This document shows, in pieces, positions 45,371-57,150 of a stretch of 64,000 bases of DNA. Origin of the DNA: Lepraria neglecta (taxonomy: Eukaryota; Ascomycota; Lecanoromycetes; Lecanorales; Stereocaulaceae); the NCBI GenBank assembly GCA_033220425.1, contig CM065648.1:1178001-1242000 (forward strand). The letters run 5' to 3'. The position numbers were made by a program, and so were the translations under genes. Below the pieces are notes generated by a model. The model was not told the origin of the DNA. It did no database searches and worked only from the letters and a program-made list of their open reading frames with translations. The stretch's first letter is position 1. Each line of letters begins with the position of its first letter.

Positions 45371-46626
45371 ATGGGAAGCCTAATGCCCGATCTCCCGCCC
45401 AGCAACTCCCCCACTCTTGCCCTCATTCATCCGACACCAGAAGAGAAACTAGCAACCTGGAACCTGAACGGCCAGTCATGGCGTGGTCGCCTGTCTTTGC
45501 CTGCATACATATGCCGTGAGACTCATCTTGAGAATCAAGACTTTACGAAAGATGGCGGCATTACGTTCTGGATACTTGTCGATACTACTGCTGACCTCAA
45601 CATGAGACCGATCCTAGGTAGCTGCGAATCGTTCAGGAAGCGTGCTCTGATTGCTAGAGGAGATGAGCAGGTGGATGAGATCATCAGCCATGGGATTGGA
45701 AGCGTATTCTGCAATCCCGAGTTCCGGGGGAGAGGATATGCGCAGAGAATGATTGAAGAGCTAGGGAAGAAGCTGGATACATGGCAGCAGGACGAGGGCA
45801 AGAGAGCCAGTTTCACGGTGTTGTATTCGGATATTGGGAAAGTATGGCCGCTCTTCTGCAATCTGTGTCGCCCTGACATATTTTGGGACCCTAATTCTAT
45901 TGATAGATGTTCTATTCGAGACGAGGATGGCACGCTTTCCCTTCCACCCATATTGCGTTGCCTCCAATAAGCGGCCAACATAAGGAATTGCCATCATCCA
46001 TGCCGACACGGTCCCTGTACACGGCCGACCTGGCTGAGTTATGTGCACTGGATGAGAAGATGTTGAGGGAAGAGATTGGCAGGCCCGCACAATCCGAACC
46101 GAAAATCCAAGTTGCTCTAATACCCGACGTCAAGACGATGAAATGGCATCACGCTCGAGAAGAATTCGCAGCAAAAGAGATGCTAGCCAGGGTACCGGAT
46201 ATCAAGGGCGCATACATCAAGACTGATGCAGGCGATCAGGTTTGGTGTATCTGGACGCGCACCTTTGGCAGTGATGAGGCGGGCAACACCCTAGATATCT
46301 TACGCTTCGTGATTGAGGGCGAACGACTGGCTCGTTCCAGCGAGAGTGAGCCTATCATCCTGGAGCATTCGGATCAGGCAAAAGTACAAGCGAGCGCAGC
46401 GTTACTGCAGGCAGCACAGTTGGAAGCATCGAAGTGGGACATGAAGGATGTTCAGGTCTGGAACCCATCCTCTTTGACAGTGTTAGCAGCCCGTGAGCTT
46501 GAGCCGGCAGCTCAAGTCATACATCGGGACGAGAAGAGCATCGCAAGTCTCAGATGGCATGGTGTAGATCCGGAGGAGCGCTCTAAGGTGAATTGGGTGG
46601 GCAACGAGAAGTACGGATGGTGTTGA
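45371..46626 (+). CDS. LYC1: LYC1-like GNAT N-acetyltransferase, 396 aa
   Basis: Belongs to the fungal LYC1 family (lysine N6-acetyltransferase of Yarrowia and relatives). Two exons, 45371-45841 and 45907-46626 (1191 nt), 65-nt intron. The N-terminal GNAT fold is seen in FWILVD, ISHGIGSVFCNPEFRGRGYA (acetyl-CoA-binding RGRGYA loop) and VLYSDIGK|MFYSRRGWHAFPS, the typical LYC1 YSDIGxxFYxxxGW motif across the splice site. The C-terminal half (AYIKTDAGDQVWCIWTRTFG, HGVDPEERSKVNWVGNEKYG) is the family's conserved second part. The real substrate in this fungus is not shown by sequence. Confidence 0.85.
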
Positions 46627-46709
46627 GAAAGATACCCTAGCCAAGGTGCAGGCATCAGATAGCGACTCTAGTAGAGCAGAAATTGAAGCCTCGGTGGTCA
46701 AACCTTCTG

Positions 46710-47907
46710 CTATCGCCGAGCATTCTTGAACTTTTCGTGCCACTTTCGAGCATTGATACCACCGCTTTTGGCCGGTGTAGAGCTGGCAATGGCACTTCCT
46801 CCACTCTCGTCAAAGACAATTCTGCCATTTCCAGGCTGCGAGTACTTCCCCTGCTGTCTTTTAGCGAATTTCTTGCGCGTACATGACTGAGGTAGTATAC
46901 CTTCAATGCGTCCATCGTAGCGTGGTTTCTCCAGTCCTCTGGCAATTGGTTCTGCCAATCGTGCAAAAAATCTGACAAGAGGACAACTTCTGTAGACGTG
47001 CGGTGAGACTGGAGAAGCACAAGTCCTACCCATGGGACAGCTTTCTCCCTGCTCAAAGCAGCATCTACGAATTCTGTTAGACTCGCACTCGGGGCACTTT
47101 CTGTAAGAACAAGCTTACAATCGTCCATGAGGTCGACATCATTAGAGCTGAGCCTGTCCATCACCGCTCTGAAAAGAGCTGTTAGATGACCATCCTCCTC
47201 AACGATTCTACTCAGTGTAGCGATAGAGAAGCTTCCTCCAAGGTTGATACTCCTCACTGTAGCTCCTGATATGATAGACTTCCAAACATTGGCAAGCATT
47301 GAAGCTGTTGGCAACCATGCCTGGCCATCCACTTCGAAGACGCACAATTCCTCGCAAGCTTTATTGAATTCTCCCAAAGAAAGGGGCGCACGCTCCAGTA
47401 TGGCATGCCTGTTTTTCTTTTCTAGCGGTGCTGAAGCTGTTGGCGATTGCGTGCCACCCTCCGGTCCGCTGTAGACTGGGACCGTCTGCTTGAGAAATGG
47501 AATGGCAGAAGCTGGCTCAGGAATAAGCTCCAATGTGGCAGTGCATTGTGCAATCGCCGATAAGCCTATGGTAGGGATGAAGCCATCTTCGGGGCTGGTC
47601 TCAGAAGGTTGCAGAACATAAACGGAGTTGGACGATTGGACCTGGCGAACTTGGTATGTCTGGTTGTCGGTGCATAGTACGGCATTCGCAGATGTCTGGC
47701 TCGAGGAATTGGGTGTAGCAGACTTCAAAGTAAGACTCTCGGGCATATCAGCGAAGAACTACATCGAGATTGGAATTTCGTTCCATACTTCGAGAGACGC
47801 TTGGATGTAATTTGTTCAAGCAGAGCTGAGGGAAGCTCGAGAAGGCGGAGATGCTGCTGTCCGTTGCATATCTCAAAGGGAATGCCGGAGTCTTCTTGAG
47901 TCGACAT
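46710..47907 (-). CDS. DCC1: Sister chromatid cohesion protein Dcc1, about 365 aa
   Basis: Subunit of the Ctf18-RFC clamp loader needed for cohesion. Three exons: 47907-47789, 47735-46901 and 46853-46710 (1098 nt). ICNGQQHLRLLELPSALLEQ is followed across the first intron by LTLKSATP and NAVLCTDNQTYQVRQVQSSN, the Dcc1 core, and then by winged-helix repeats (LPTASMLANVWKSIISGATV; DFLHDWQNQLPEDWRNHATM). The last exon ends RKWHEKFKNARR, a conserved Dcc1 tail. The third-exon acceptor is a tandem CAGCAG, so a one-residue alternative is possible. The frame is open upstream to 48294, but the family start is near MSTQEDSGIPFE. Confidence 0.88.
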
Positions 47908-48412
47908 AACGGTATTGGTAACACGACATGCCAACAGAGACAGTGAGCTGCGGTACAGCAGAATGTGCTGCTGCCAAAGCATAGCAGTCTCCGTTGAGGC
48001 TGAGAGGTGGGTCCCTCGGTCCTTGGCAGTCGCGTGTGAGTTTAGCCGGGATTTAATCGACGCGACATTGAGGCACATGGAACTTTTCAAATAGAAGCCG
48101 CAATACACTTCAATCAATGCTAGAAAGGGGTGGTGAGGAGCCAATTGAGCTTCTGTGTTTATCAAGGATGAGGTAAAGAGCGTAATTCCACCAACGTTCG
48201 CTATCAATTTCTTCTTTTCTAGTCTGCTGGCAGCTTTCTTTTCTTCAGTGCAGTGTTGACATCCCGCAATTTTGGACAACACCACTTCCATCAATCAACA
48301 TGCTATGACGCCTGAGACCATGAACGAGCAAACAACATAGCAAGGAGGACGAAAGCCACTGATTGAACGTTGTTGCTGGAAACCACGACGACTAAAGAGC
48401 CTTGACGCCAAG
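47908..48412. other. Divergent intergenic region DCC1 / RhoGEF
   Basis: About 500 bp, mainly promoter. The minus strand stays open in frame with DCC1 for 129 codons (to 48294); composition does not look like a conserved extension. Confidence 0.45.
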
Positions 48413-51400
48413 ATGATTACCCTTTCTCCGCCACTACCAGCGCTGTCCTCGGATGTCCTATCGCTGTATTCTACACAAGATGCTCTCCTCGAAAATCTAC
48501 CAATTTTTGTCTTCTACGGACCTTCGACCACCGGCAACTCAACTCAGAACAGCTCACGGATTCAAGCACATATTTACTCTCTGGCCGGCTTCTATTCATT
48601 TCCCCGTCTCACCGTCGCTCCGACATCACCTTTGTATGCAGCTGTCAACCATCTTCCAGCGGAACACCAAGGTGATGAGGTCTCTCGAGGATTAGCAGTG
48701 TGTCTGCTTAGCTATTTCGCTGCACTGCCCAAGGTCTTAAAAACCACCTTGCGAGACCGAGCAGCTGCTCGTCGACCGAATGGCGAGGCTCCCATGATGT
48801 TCGATGAAATGCATGCTGGAGATCTTGCCGCCGCCATGGAGCAAATCGATGAGAGTGCAGAGACGGCTAAGTACCTTATGTCCGCTCTCTCGACACAGGC
48901 AGTCTCTTGGGTTGACATGGATATAATACTGCCTTCAGGATCAATACAACGGGCCACTTCAGACAACGCACAGGACCAGGAACTGTTGTTTGACAGGGAC
49001 GGACTACCATTGTACCATTATGGCCAATACAACTCAATTATCGAGTCGCTCGGCTCACCTGCATTTTTGCCTACGTCGAAACTCCAGAGGGCACCATCAA
49101 GGCCAACAGCGCACAACAAGAGCAAGACTCTTTCAAAGGATCAGAAGATCTCTCTACGCCGAGAGATGTGTGAGTTTATCGACACAGAGAGCAACTACAT
49201 TGGCAAAATCAGCGACTTGGTCAACTCTGTGGCTGTTGATTTCCGGCAGAATGCTAGATCAGACATATTCGAAGCACTCTTTCCCCAAGCCTTGAATCAG
49301 ATCCTGGAGGCCAATGAGAGCTTCTACTACGATGTACAGTCAATTCTAGACGAAACAGAGAACGATGCGATCAAAGATATTGAAGGCGGCGCTGGAAACG
49401 AAACTGATCTCGGTAGCCCTGTCACTCAGGGTAGGCGACGAGACCCAACGGGTAGTACCCATTTTGCAAAAGCTCTACTCAGATGGTTTCCCAAGTTCAT
49501 GAGTCCCTATCAGGATTATTTACGTGCCAGTACCAACTTCTCCTCGATCATCACTCAAGCTCTAGCCAATGGGTCGCCAGACATGTCAATGCATTTGCAA
49601 AGCTTCTGCGAACAACGCTTGAGATCTGCTTTGATTGAACCAGTGCAGCGTCTGCCTCGATACAGTCTGTTGATCGACAACATGATCAGCCTGCTTCCTT
49701 CCTCTCATTCGGCTTTGTCTAGCCTCCTGCAAGCCCGAGATATCATTACGGAAATATGTGCCCTTGATATATCGACATCAGGAGACATCACGAGGTCTGC
49801 AAGGATCTTGAGGAACCTTGTAGCAGAGTGGCCTGCGTCTCTCTCACCCCATGGACGTCTTATTGCAGCTATCGATGCCGTTGAGCTGCAGCCTCCGTAT
49901 GCAGCTGATGGACAAGGAACCTTGGGTCTACTATTACTGTTCCCTGATACTCTCGTGCTGCTTCAGAAAGTCGGCGAGACTCCTTTATCCGCACGAGGCA
50001 TTCTTGCGGAGGTTGATCGCCCTACTACCACAACTACTGCCTTCCTTCCTTCTACACTTAGTCTTGATAAGGGTCTTAATTTTCTGCAGTCCTTTCAGCT
50101 TTCTGCATTGCGTTTTTCCGAATCCGAAGACGGATACTTAATCCGGATGGGTCTATCCGGTCAAAGAGCACAGATTGCTCGTTCAGCCTCCAATACCTCT
50201 GATGCTCCTACAAGGGTCTTCTCTTTGCTTGGCCCGTACCTCGGAAAAGCAGTACGGTTTAGTGAAGAAGTTGCGAAAGCAAGAATCGAGGCTCGTTATC
50301 CGGAAAGCGTTAGAGATAGTAGGAGGTGGTCTTTGCGATCTATCAGCCCAGTGGAAGGGAGCTTGGGCCTTCTGCTAGCTTTGTCTGAGCATCAGTCCGA
50401 GGCTGACTCTGATAACCCATCATCTCTACCCCAAATCCAACTGTTTGTGGACGGATCGAAGAACACACGGCTAGTCCAGGCGGAGGATCATGGAATGAAT
50501 ATTGCGGCATGCATTACGACTTGTGATTCGGGAGTTTATCGACTGGAGACTGAAGGTGCTGATGGCACTGGTTTCACAGACAACTGTACATCAGAGCATC
50601 TAGCTGCGGTTCTCCTGGCAAGACGTAAGCCAACTTTCAATATTGTTGATTTATCCTGACAATTGATAGTTGGCAATCTTGTCCGTCTCCAGAGCCAGCC
50701 TCGAGACCCTCGTCTAGTGCAGGCACAAATATCTTACAATCAAACCATCCTCGAAGCTGTACCAGTACGGAAGCAGCAAGAGATTACTCGATCTCGAAGT
50801 TTCCGCCCGCTCTCACCGGTTAAGATGATCTCTAACTTCTTGTCGAGTCAGCCAAGTACTCCTTCGAAGCACCGTCACAATCTTTCGCTCATGAAAATCT
50901 TGCCTCCGATGCCACCTCCCACCCCTGCAAAGCATTTGGCTGCCACGGACAATACTGTTGAAGGAAATTCGCTCAACAGCAAAGTAACCGTTGTCGAGTC
51001 GACGAGCGAGGCTTTCAAAAGCCCACTGGCACTTTTGGAAGACACCTTTGTAGCATACATCGTAGCAATACGCTCACGAAGCGGGAATGTGGTGGGCAAA
51101 GTGCTGCGCGGCCGTGCTGCAGCTGATGAGCTTGCTGTCAATGAGTTATACAACACCCTCCTTGAGGACCCTAGCAGGCTTCAGGCGCCCGCTGATGCGT
51201 CCGTTGATGTTCTGTTCGCAGCTTTCGAGAAATTCCTGAAAAGAGCATGGAGAGAGCGCATGGGGCCCTTGCTGTCAGCTCATGTCCTCGAAAGCTTGCA
51301 GTCAAGCTTCGACGCCGGGAAACCAGTGATGTTCTCCCAGCAATTCAAGAAGTCACTAGAAGATATGTCACCGCAGAATAGGAGAGCCTTTTCCACTACC

Positions 51401-53050
51401 ATTAACCTTCTATCGGAACTGCTTGATGCTTCCGGCAACGACGGAGATCGCGGTGCTCTCATTGCAAGCTTTGCGGAAGCTTTGGTCCTCGAAGGAAATC
51501 CCCATGACTACATAATGCTCTTGGATCGGTTTGTGGATGACTACGACAATCTTTTCGAAGGCTTCTCCACAGGTCTTAGCGGAGGCTACGTCACGCCGGG
51601 GACAGGCTCTTTGAAGAGCACACGATCTATGAACAATGGGTCTATAAACTCAAACACATCTTCCCTGCGAAGGAAATTCGGGTTTGGTACCTTGAGTCGA
51701 GAAAACAGTAAGAACGAACCCGAGTCAAAAGTAGCGTCTATCTGGCGAACGTTGAGCAAGAATGCCAGAAGCCCTGGTGATAACCACTTCCAGCCACCAA
51801 GTCTGTCAAAAGCGTCTCTAGTCAGATCGAGATCCACGGACTCTGACGGCCGTGTGCTACCACCATCACGACCAGTCTCTAGGGATCAGCCGACCACTTC
51901 CAGCTCTTCAGACGAGCCGAGATCTCGTCCAGGCAGCTCACATCTCAACATGAGCATTTTAAGCAGCATTGGCGAAAACACGCCCACTAAGCTTCCTATT
52001 TTGCCAAAGAAGAAGCGCCGGAGCTCCCTTTCAGACTTGAAGAGCATTCAAGATCCTTTGGCCTCGCCTGCATGGGCGCCATTACAGCTTCGCAAAGCCA
52101 CGGACAATCAGCTAGGCATAGAGAAGGCTCCCACGCCCCTGAAAACCCCATCTTCAGTGAAGCAAATCCCAAGTCGTCGTATTGATAGGCAATCTCCCCA
52201 GCCATCCGGGCTGCCAAGTCGGCTCGGTTCACCTCAGCGCAAGGACGAATCCACACTCCGAGAGAACTCGCCTCCAAAAGGGAGCTCGCCTTCCATGTAT
52301 TACACTCCGAACTCCAAAGCAGCTGTTGACCATAGATCTGAAGAAGTTGTGATTACAAGCCATAGCCTCCAGAAGCGACAGACTTCTGATACTGGCATAC
52401 CAGCACCGAGGTCCGGCCTCAGCGAGCGGACTTGGCCCCCGAACGGCAACAATTCGCCTTCCAAAAAGACCTCCGAGTCCCCTCAAAAGCTGCGTTTGCA
52501 AAGCCCTCAGAAGCTCCGACAGCGCCTAAGCCAAGAACAGAAGGCTCTTGCCACTACAGAAGGATCGCTCCAAGCTGAGATTGCTAAGATTGGTGAAGAA
52601 ATGGCTGTCTACAAGCTCCAGCACTCTCCCACAAAACCCAGGTCAGCGGTGCCTACCTCCCGGTCTACAGCTTCCACACCAAGCCTTAATTCTCTCACCT
52701 CCCAACTAGAGAGCCTTTCGACAATTCTGAAAGACTTCACAGGCGCTCAGGCCTCCTCCCTTTCCTCTATCTCCTCAGACATTGAGAGTTCGCTCCTCGT
52801 CAGCGATCGAAAAGCTCGAAAGCTTGACGAATTGTACCGGGAGGCTAATGCAGAGAATGAGGCACTCTATGAGCGCTTCAATGACGAATTGGGCAAGATA
52901 CTAGGCAAAGTGCGAAAGGGTGAGGGGTTGGAAGAGATGAGAAGTAAACTGGGAGAGGCGCAGGAAGAGGTCGGGAAGTTGCGTAAAGAGAATGCCAGAT
53001 TAAGAAGGGAGGTAGTGGGATTGAGGAGCGTAATGAAGGGCACGGAGTGA
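48413..53050 (+). CDS. Large Rho guanine-nucleotide exchange factor with RhoGAP-like domain, 1530 aa
   Basis: Probable regulator of Rho/Cdc42 GTPases. Two exons, 48413-50624 and 50670-53050 (4593 nt), 45-nt intron (CTTGGCAATCTT join). The DH domain lies at about 245-480: LRREMCEFIDTESNYIGKIS (helix 1), LRWFPKFMSPYQDYL and the diagnostic SALIEPVQRLPRYSLLIDNM. A PH-like or related region follows to about 735. A RhoGAP-like helical domain lies at about 855-1050 (LALLEDTFVAYIVAIRSRSG; NRRAFSTTINLLSELLDA). The usual arginine-finger GxFRxSG is replaced by GKVLRGRAAADE, so GAP activity is doubtful. Then a long Ser/Pro-rich disordered region with many SP sites, and a C-terminal coiled coil (GEAQEEVGKLRKENARLRRE). 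DH plus GAP-like fusions are known in filamentous fungi. Confidence 0.8.
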
Positions 53051-53543
53051 GGGTTGGAAAAGTCCTACTATGATTTTAGCGAGTACACGAAGTGATGAAT
53101 TGGGACGAGACATTTTCTGTACGATACCAGGAAGTCGAGGTGGAGAGGGGAAAGTTGGGCTCCGCTGCTATCGACGTTTTGTTGGCCCGAAGAACTCCGC
53201 TGTTGGTGTTCACCCATCGATGTTCTCTTTTGGGAACGATATTTTACATACGCATGCATGTATAATATCCGCACCAATCAACGCTTTTACTAAATCTGCG
53301 GTCCATCTTGTTCGGACGTCAATCCTGAGGAAATGAATGCAGCTAAAGATTGTTTTATATGCAGGATGTTCTCATCAGTTACATCAAGACATTTCTTTTC
53401 CCGTCATTCTAGTGCCCACCATTTTCTCTCACAAACCATCCCTTCTCTCACAGCTTTCCCATTCAATAAGCCCTGTACGTCCCACTACAAACCCGATTTA
53501 CCCCCAACCCGTACATATAACTCCCCGGCGTATCAACCGCCTC
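53051..53543. other. Convergent 3' intergenic region
   Basis: About 490 bp between the RhoGEF and the disrupted secreted-protein gene. No gene seen. Confidence 0.5.
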
Positions 53544-55330
53544 CTAATCACTCCCATCCTCCGCCAGATAGGCATCGAAGTCCGAACAAAACCACTGCTC
53601 AGGCCCTCCGTTCCCTGTCGGCGGCACTGGCTTCCCGAGATTCACATTGAAACTCATACACGGGCCAGTGGTGCTGTTAGGTTGGTAGGCTATGCATTGA
53701 TCCAAACAGAAGGAAGCGACGGCGACTTCGGGAAATCTGGCGCTCAAATTGTCGATTATGAAGAGGTTGTGTGCCGAAGCGAAAGAGGGCGTGATCTGGA
53801 ATTCAACGCTGTTGATGGTGCACCGGCAGTTTGAGGGCTTGGCAGGTGGTGCAGCCTTTTTTGCTTAATAATTGATGCGGTTTGAATTATCTGGTTAGTA
53901 GTTTAAACCGGTTTGACTTATATGGTTAGTGGTTTAAACCATTAGCATTACTGGTGTTGAAGGAGTAAACGGTCGTTCTTAATCGGGTTAGCGAGCTGCC
54001 TGAAAGAGTTAATAGCCCTAGCCCTATGTCCGAGGTTTGCCCGCGGAAAATTTCTTCAACTTTTAACTTATTCTAAGCCCTCATTTGGACGATACAGCGG
54101 GGTTGTGACTCCAGATCCACTTGAATCCCTTGAGGAAATTCGGAATGAGCTCGAGCAACTTCCCACCCGATTTTGGTGAGATGCAGCTCCTTTTCAGCGT
54201 CTCTACCCTGAAACCGTTTAAACCAGTAGTGCACTATTGGTTTCTATGGTTTAAACCGGTTCGACTTTCAAACCACACCACGAACCATTTAACTCTCGTA
54301 AATGGTGCAGTTTGCCTTTTAAACTGCACCACTTGCACCATCAACAGCGTTGCTGGAATTTATTGGATGCGAGGGCGGGTGGGGCGGGGACAGCGCTGTT
54401 GGCGAAGCCGGTGGGAGTAGTGCAGGCTGTTGCGTTTGCTGTAGCTGTTGGATAAGGTGGTGATCTTGAAGCGGGGGCTGCAGAGACAGACGCGGATGCG
54501 GCGCTGCATACGTAGTCTTTGACCTCCGTGCCGACATTGAGGATGTAATTGATGAAGATGTTGTCGATAAGAGTGGCTTCGATCTCGGAACAGAGAGTCG
54601 CTAGGTTGCATCCGCCGGCGTAGTTGCCTGCTACTTGAATCGCGAAGAGCGCGGTGGTGAGGTAGGATACGCTCTTTTGGTTGAGGCTGACGATTGAGGC
54701 GCCGAAACCAGGAGTGGTGAAATCGATGGCGCCGAGGGCACAGACTTCGCTTTGTACGGCGGAACCATTGATGGCGACGCCGCTGATTTCGTCTAGGGAT
54801 GAGGGGTTGATGACGCTGCAGAGTTTTTCGGAGTTGCCGCCGTTGGCGAAGAGTTCGGTGTAGAGGAGGGCGGTGGAGAGCTTGTCGATGAAGGATTGGA
54901 TTGTTGGGGTGACAGGTGGGAGGGGCGATGCTGTTGGTGTGGGGCCGGGAGGGGCACTGACTAGGCTCGTGGAGCTGGTGGTTGTGGTGCCGGAGGTCTG
55001 CGGTAGGCAGACGAATCTTGCGGATGTGGTCACTGGGTCTGTGATTGTGGTTGTTTGGGGGGGGTTCTATGAGCAGTTCATCAGACGAGAAAGGTAAGTA
55101 TGCTTCAGATCATGACTTACGGTGAAGCCAGAAATTATAGCCCTGAAAGTAGTGACTTCCAACGAGCAGCCGTCACAGTCGACAGAGCTAGTCGTTGTGA
55201 TTGTTGAGGCGTAGGCGGTGCTCGTTGCGTCCAATGGCAGCCCGAAGACTGGTTGGACTGTTGTGCATGTTTGGGCGTATGCCGTCAATACACCAGATAG
55301 TAGTGGTAGGAGAATTGCAAGTACTGCCAT
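53544..55330 (-). pseudogene. Secreted Cys-rich protein gene split by a MITE insertion
   Basis: Host gene in two exons: 55330-55121 and 55066 downward, split by the element at 53804-54352. Exon 1 codes a signal peptide (MAVLAILLPLLSGVLTAYAQ). A Thr/Ser/Pro-rich linker and a helical domain (IQSFIDKLSTALLYTELFAN) follow. As it stands the frame runs into the element and stops at 54341 after NKFQQRC (311 aa). Beyond the element the same frame reopens at the second target copy: ITPSFASAHNLFIIDNLSAR, then SFCLDQCIAYQPNSTTGPCM and EQWFCSDFDAYLAEDGSD, ending at 53544. Counting one target copy, the two parts sum to 392 codons in phase, so the original was about 391 aa. The lost C-terminal part carries Cys spacing like fungal PAN/Apple-type modules (a guess). 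A truncated secreted protein may still be made. Confidence 0.85.
53804..54352. mobile_element. 549-bp MITE (non-autonomous DNA transposon, hAT-like), inserted in a gene
   Basis: Ends in perfect 19-bp terminal inverted repeats: CAACGCTGTTGATGGTGCA at 53804-53822 and its reverse complement at 54334-54352, with weaker similarity inward (GCAGTTT(G/A)A). It is flanked by an exact 8-bp target duplication, CTGGAATT, at 53796-53803 and 54353-54360. No coding capacity. Subterminal regions hold a 31-bp tandem pair (53879-53909 and 53910-53940) and several GTTTAAAC/GGTTTAAACC palindromes on both arms, likely transposase-binding or fold-back motifs. An 8-bp duplication points to the hAT superfamily (P elements and Merlin also give about 8), but the end CAACG is not the common hAT end. 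The perfect ends suggest a recent insertion. Confidence 0.93.
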
Positions 55331-57150
55331 TGTAATTGGACTGTAGACTTCAATTTCTCCAGAAAAAGTGACACTTGTCAAGAAGATGCAGCAGCAAGAT
55401 AGACCTTGGTGGAGAGGACCACTGATACATACACCCATATAGTAACTTTTCTCCACATGATGCAATTTTCACACCCCTCCACCGGAGTTGTTCGAAGATA
55501 TGCGGGGTACATGAAAGACGTCAGGCACTCTGCACAATAGGAAGATCAGACCACTACCTATGGTGGTTTTGATTAGTACGCGTTGGATCGAAAGGCAAGC
55601 ACGCCTAAGTAACCGCGGAGAATGCGATACTTTCACTTGGTGTAGTAGAACAAGCATGCATTCGAGCTGAGATCGATCTTAACTTTCGCTTGTGCCTTTG
55701 CCTTCTTCAACGAATTTCCTCTGCATACTGGATCATGCATAAGATCGGGGCTTGTATTAATCGCATTGCCCTATTCTAGCTGTCATATTCGCGTTCATTT
55801 TGGAAAATGACTGGCTTCATAGGTTGGATTGGAGCTCTTTTCCGCAAACAGGATGATGAGGATAGTATATTTCAGCAACCAAATATGCATCTGATGGAGG
55901 AGGAGAATAAATTGGAGATCGAATGAGAATTGAAGTTTCTGACATCTTTGGAGGCTGAAAATAAGACGTGAAAATAGACAGTCTGCCACTGTGGACATGG
56001 AATATGCTGCTGGTAGAATCAGACCGTAACCAGAACGTTCTCGACCTGCACTCTATCCTTTGATAGCTGACCCCAGAAGACTGAACAGAGACTTCATAGC
56101 CCAGACCAGGTTGTTTGGTATTGATGAAGGGGGCGAACGGGTTGATTCTCTCGGAGAACAGTGCATGTGCAGAGTCTCAGTTGAGCTATGATATTCAGCA
56201 ACGTCGCCACACTCTTCACGAAAATCGAGGCGAAGGTATCCGTGCGTCATCAATACTGTTCAACAACATCAGCAAACATGCTAAAGATGATGGGATTATG
56301 GCCATTGCCTCCTACCGTTGACCGTATTTATAAAAATTCGGGCAAGTCAGCCGAGCACCACTCAACTATAACATATTTATATATCTACGTCTGCAGCGGG
56401 CGTTCAGGGCACCTTAACAGCGTATATATCGTTAATTACAGGTACATAGGTTGCACTGGAAAGGTCCTGAATACGTCGGTAGCGCAAGGCCCCTATATTA
56501 GAATCTGATCTGGAGCTGCGGCGTTGACGAGTTCATAGGCTTCCCTAGGGGCCAAGCCGAAGGGGATGGGTCAAGCCCTATTTTGGGGGGAGACACCCGG
56601 AAACAGGACTTAATCCTTGGCAAACCCCCCTATAAAAGACCCCTACAAAAGACTTGCTTCGCGCGCACGCAGGGGCCACCATTTGGCCAACGCCTATTTT
56701 GATACTTAAATGGATATATTGTTCTGCCGGGAGAGACCCTCATAGTAGAGACATATACCTGTAGGTGAGATGCCGACTTTCTGATGTGGGGTCGAATTTT
56801 TATCCTTTTGCATGTGCGGTCAATGGTATTCTACCTCCACTTACATAAGACCGCGATAACGGACGATAAGACATTAAGTAAGACACGCGCCAGTAAACAA
56901 CGGGACAAAACCCGTTGAAGATGACACCACCATCCCCCGTGATCCTTCTTAGGAGGTCAGACGATGGCCGATGACGGCTAATGCATTCGTGCAAGAATGT
57001 ATCTAACCCTTTCACGGCTTATCGAAGGAGGTGCGACCTTTTCGAAGCTTTGACCGCTTTCTCCTCCAAACCTCGAGAGTGCCTTCTAAGAGATGTTAAG
57101 AGACCAGCTATTGCATTGACAGCCTACTAACAAGCATTGAGAAGCTTCCA
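55331..57150. other. Long gene-poor intergenic region
   Basis: About 1.8 kb. Short open frames on both strands show no family features. Around 56560-56720 there is a stretch rich in G- and C-runs (TTTTGGGGGGAGAC, CAAACCCCCCTATAAAAGAC) that may be part of a repeat, but no ends can be defined. The last 100 bp should hold the YVC1 promoter. Confidence 0.4.

Noticed and set aside
47908-48294. N-terminal extension of DCC1
   Set aside because: Open in frame for 129 codons, but Dcc1 proteins begin near the MSTQED start and the extension looks like untranslated promoter.
53804-54352. MITE as an introner-like intron
   Set aside because: The right target copy ends in CAG, a possible acceptor, but the only donor before the element's stop is in a different phase, so clean in-frame removal is not possible by simple GT-AG splicing.
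56560-56720. G/C-run-rich stretch as an RNA gene
   Set aside because: No tRNA arms, boxes or stable family fold could be made out by eye.
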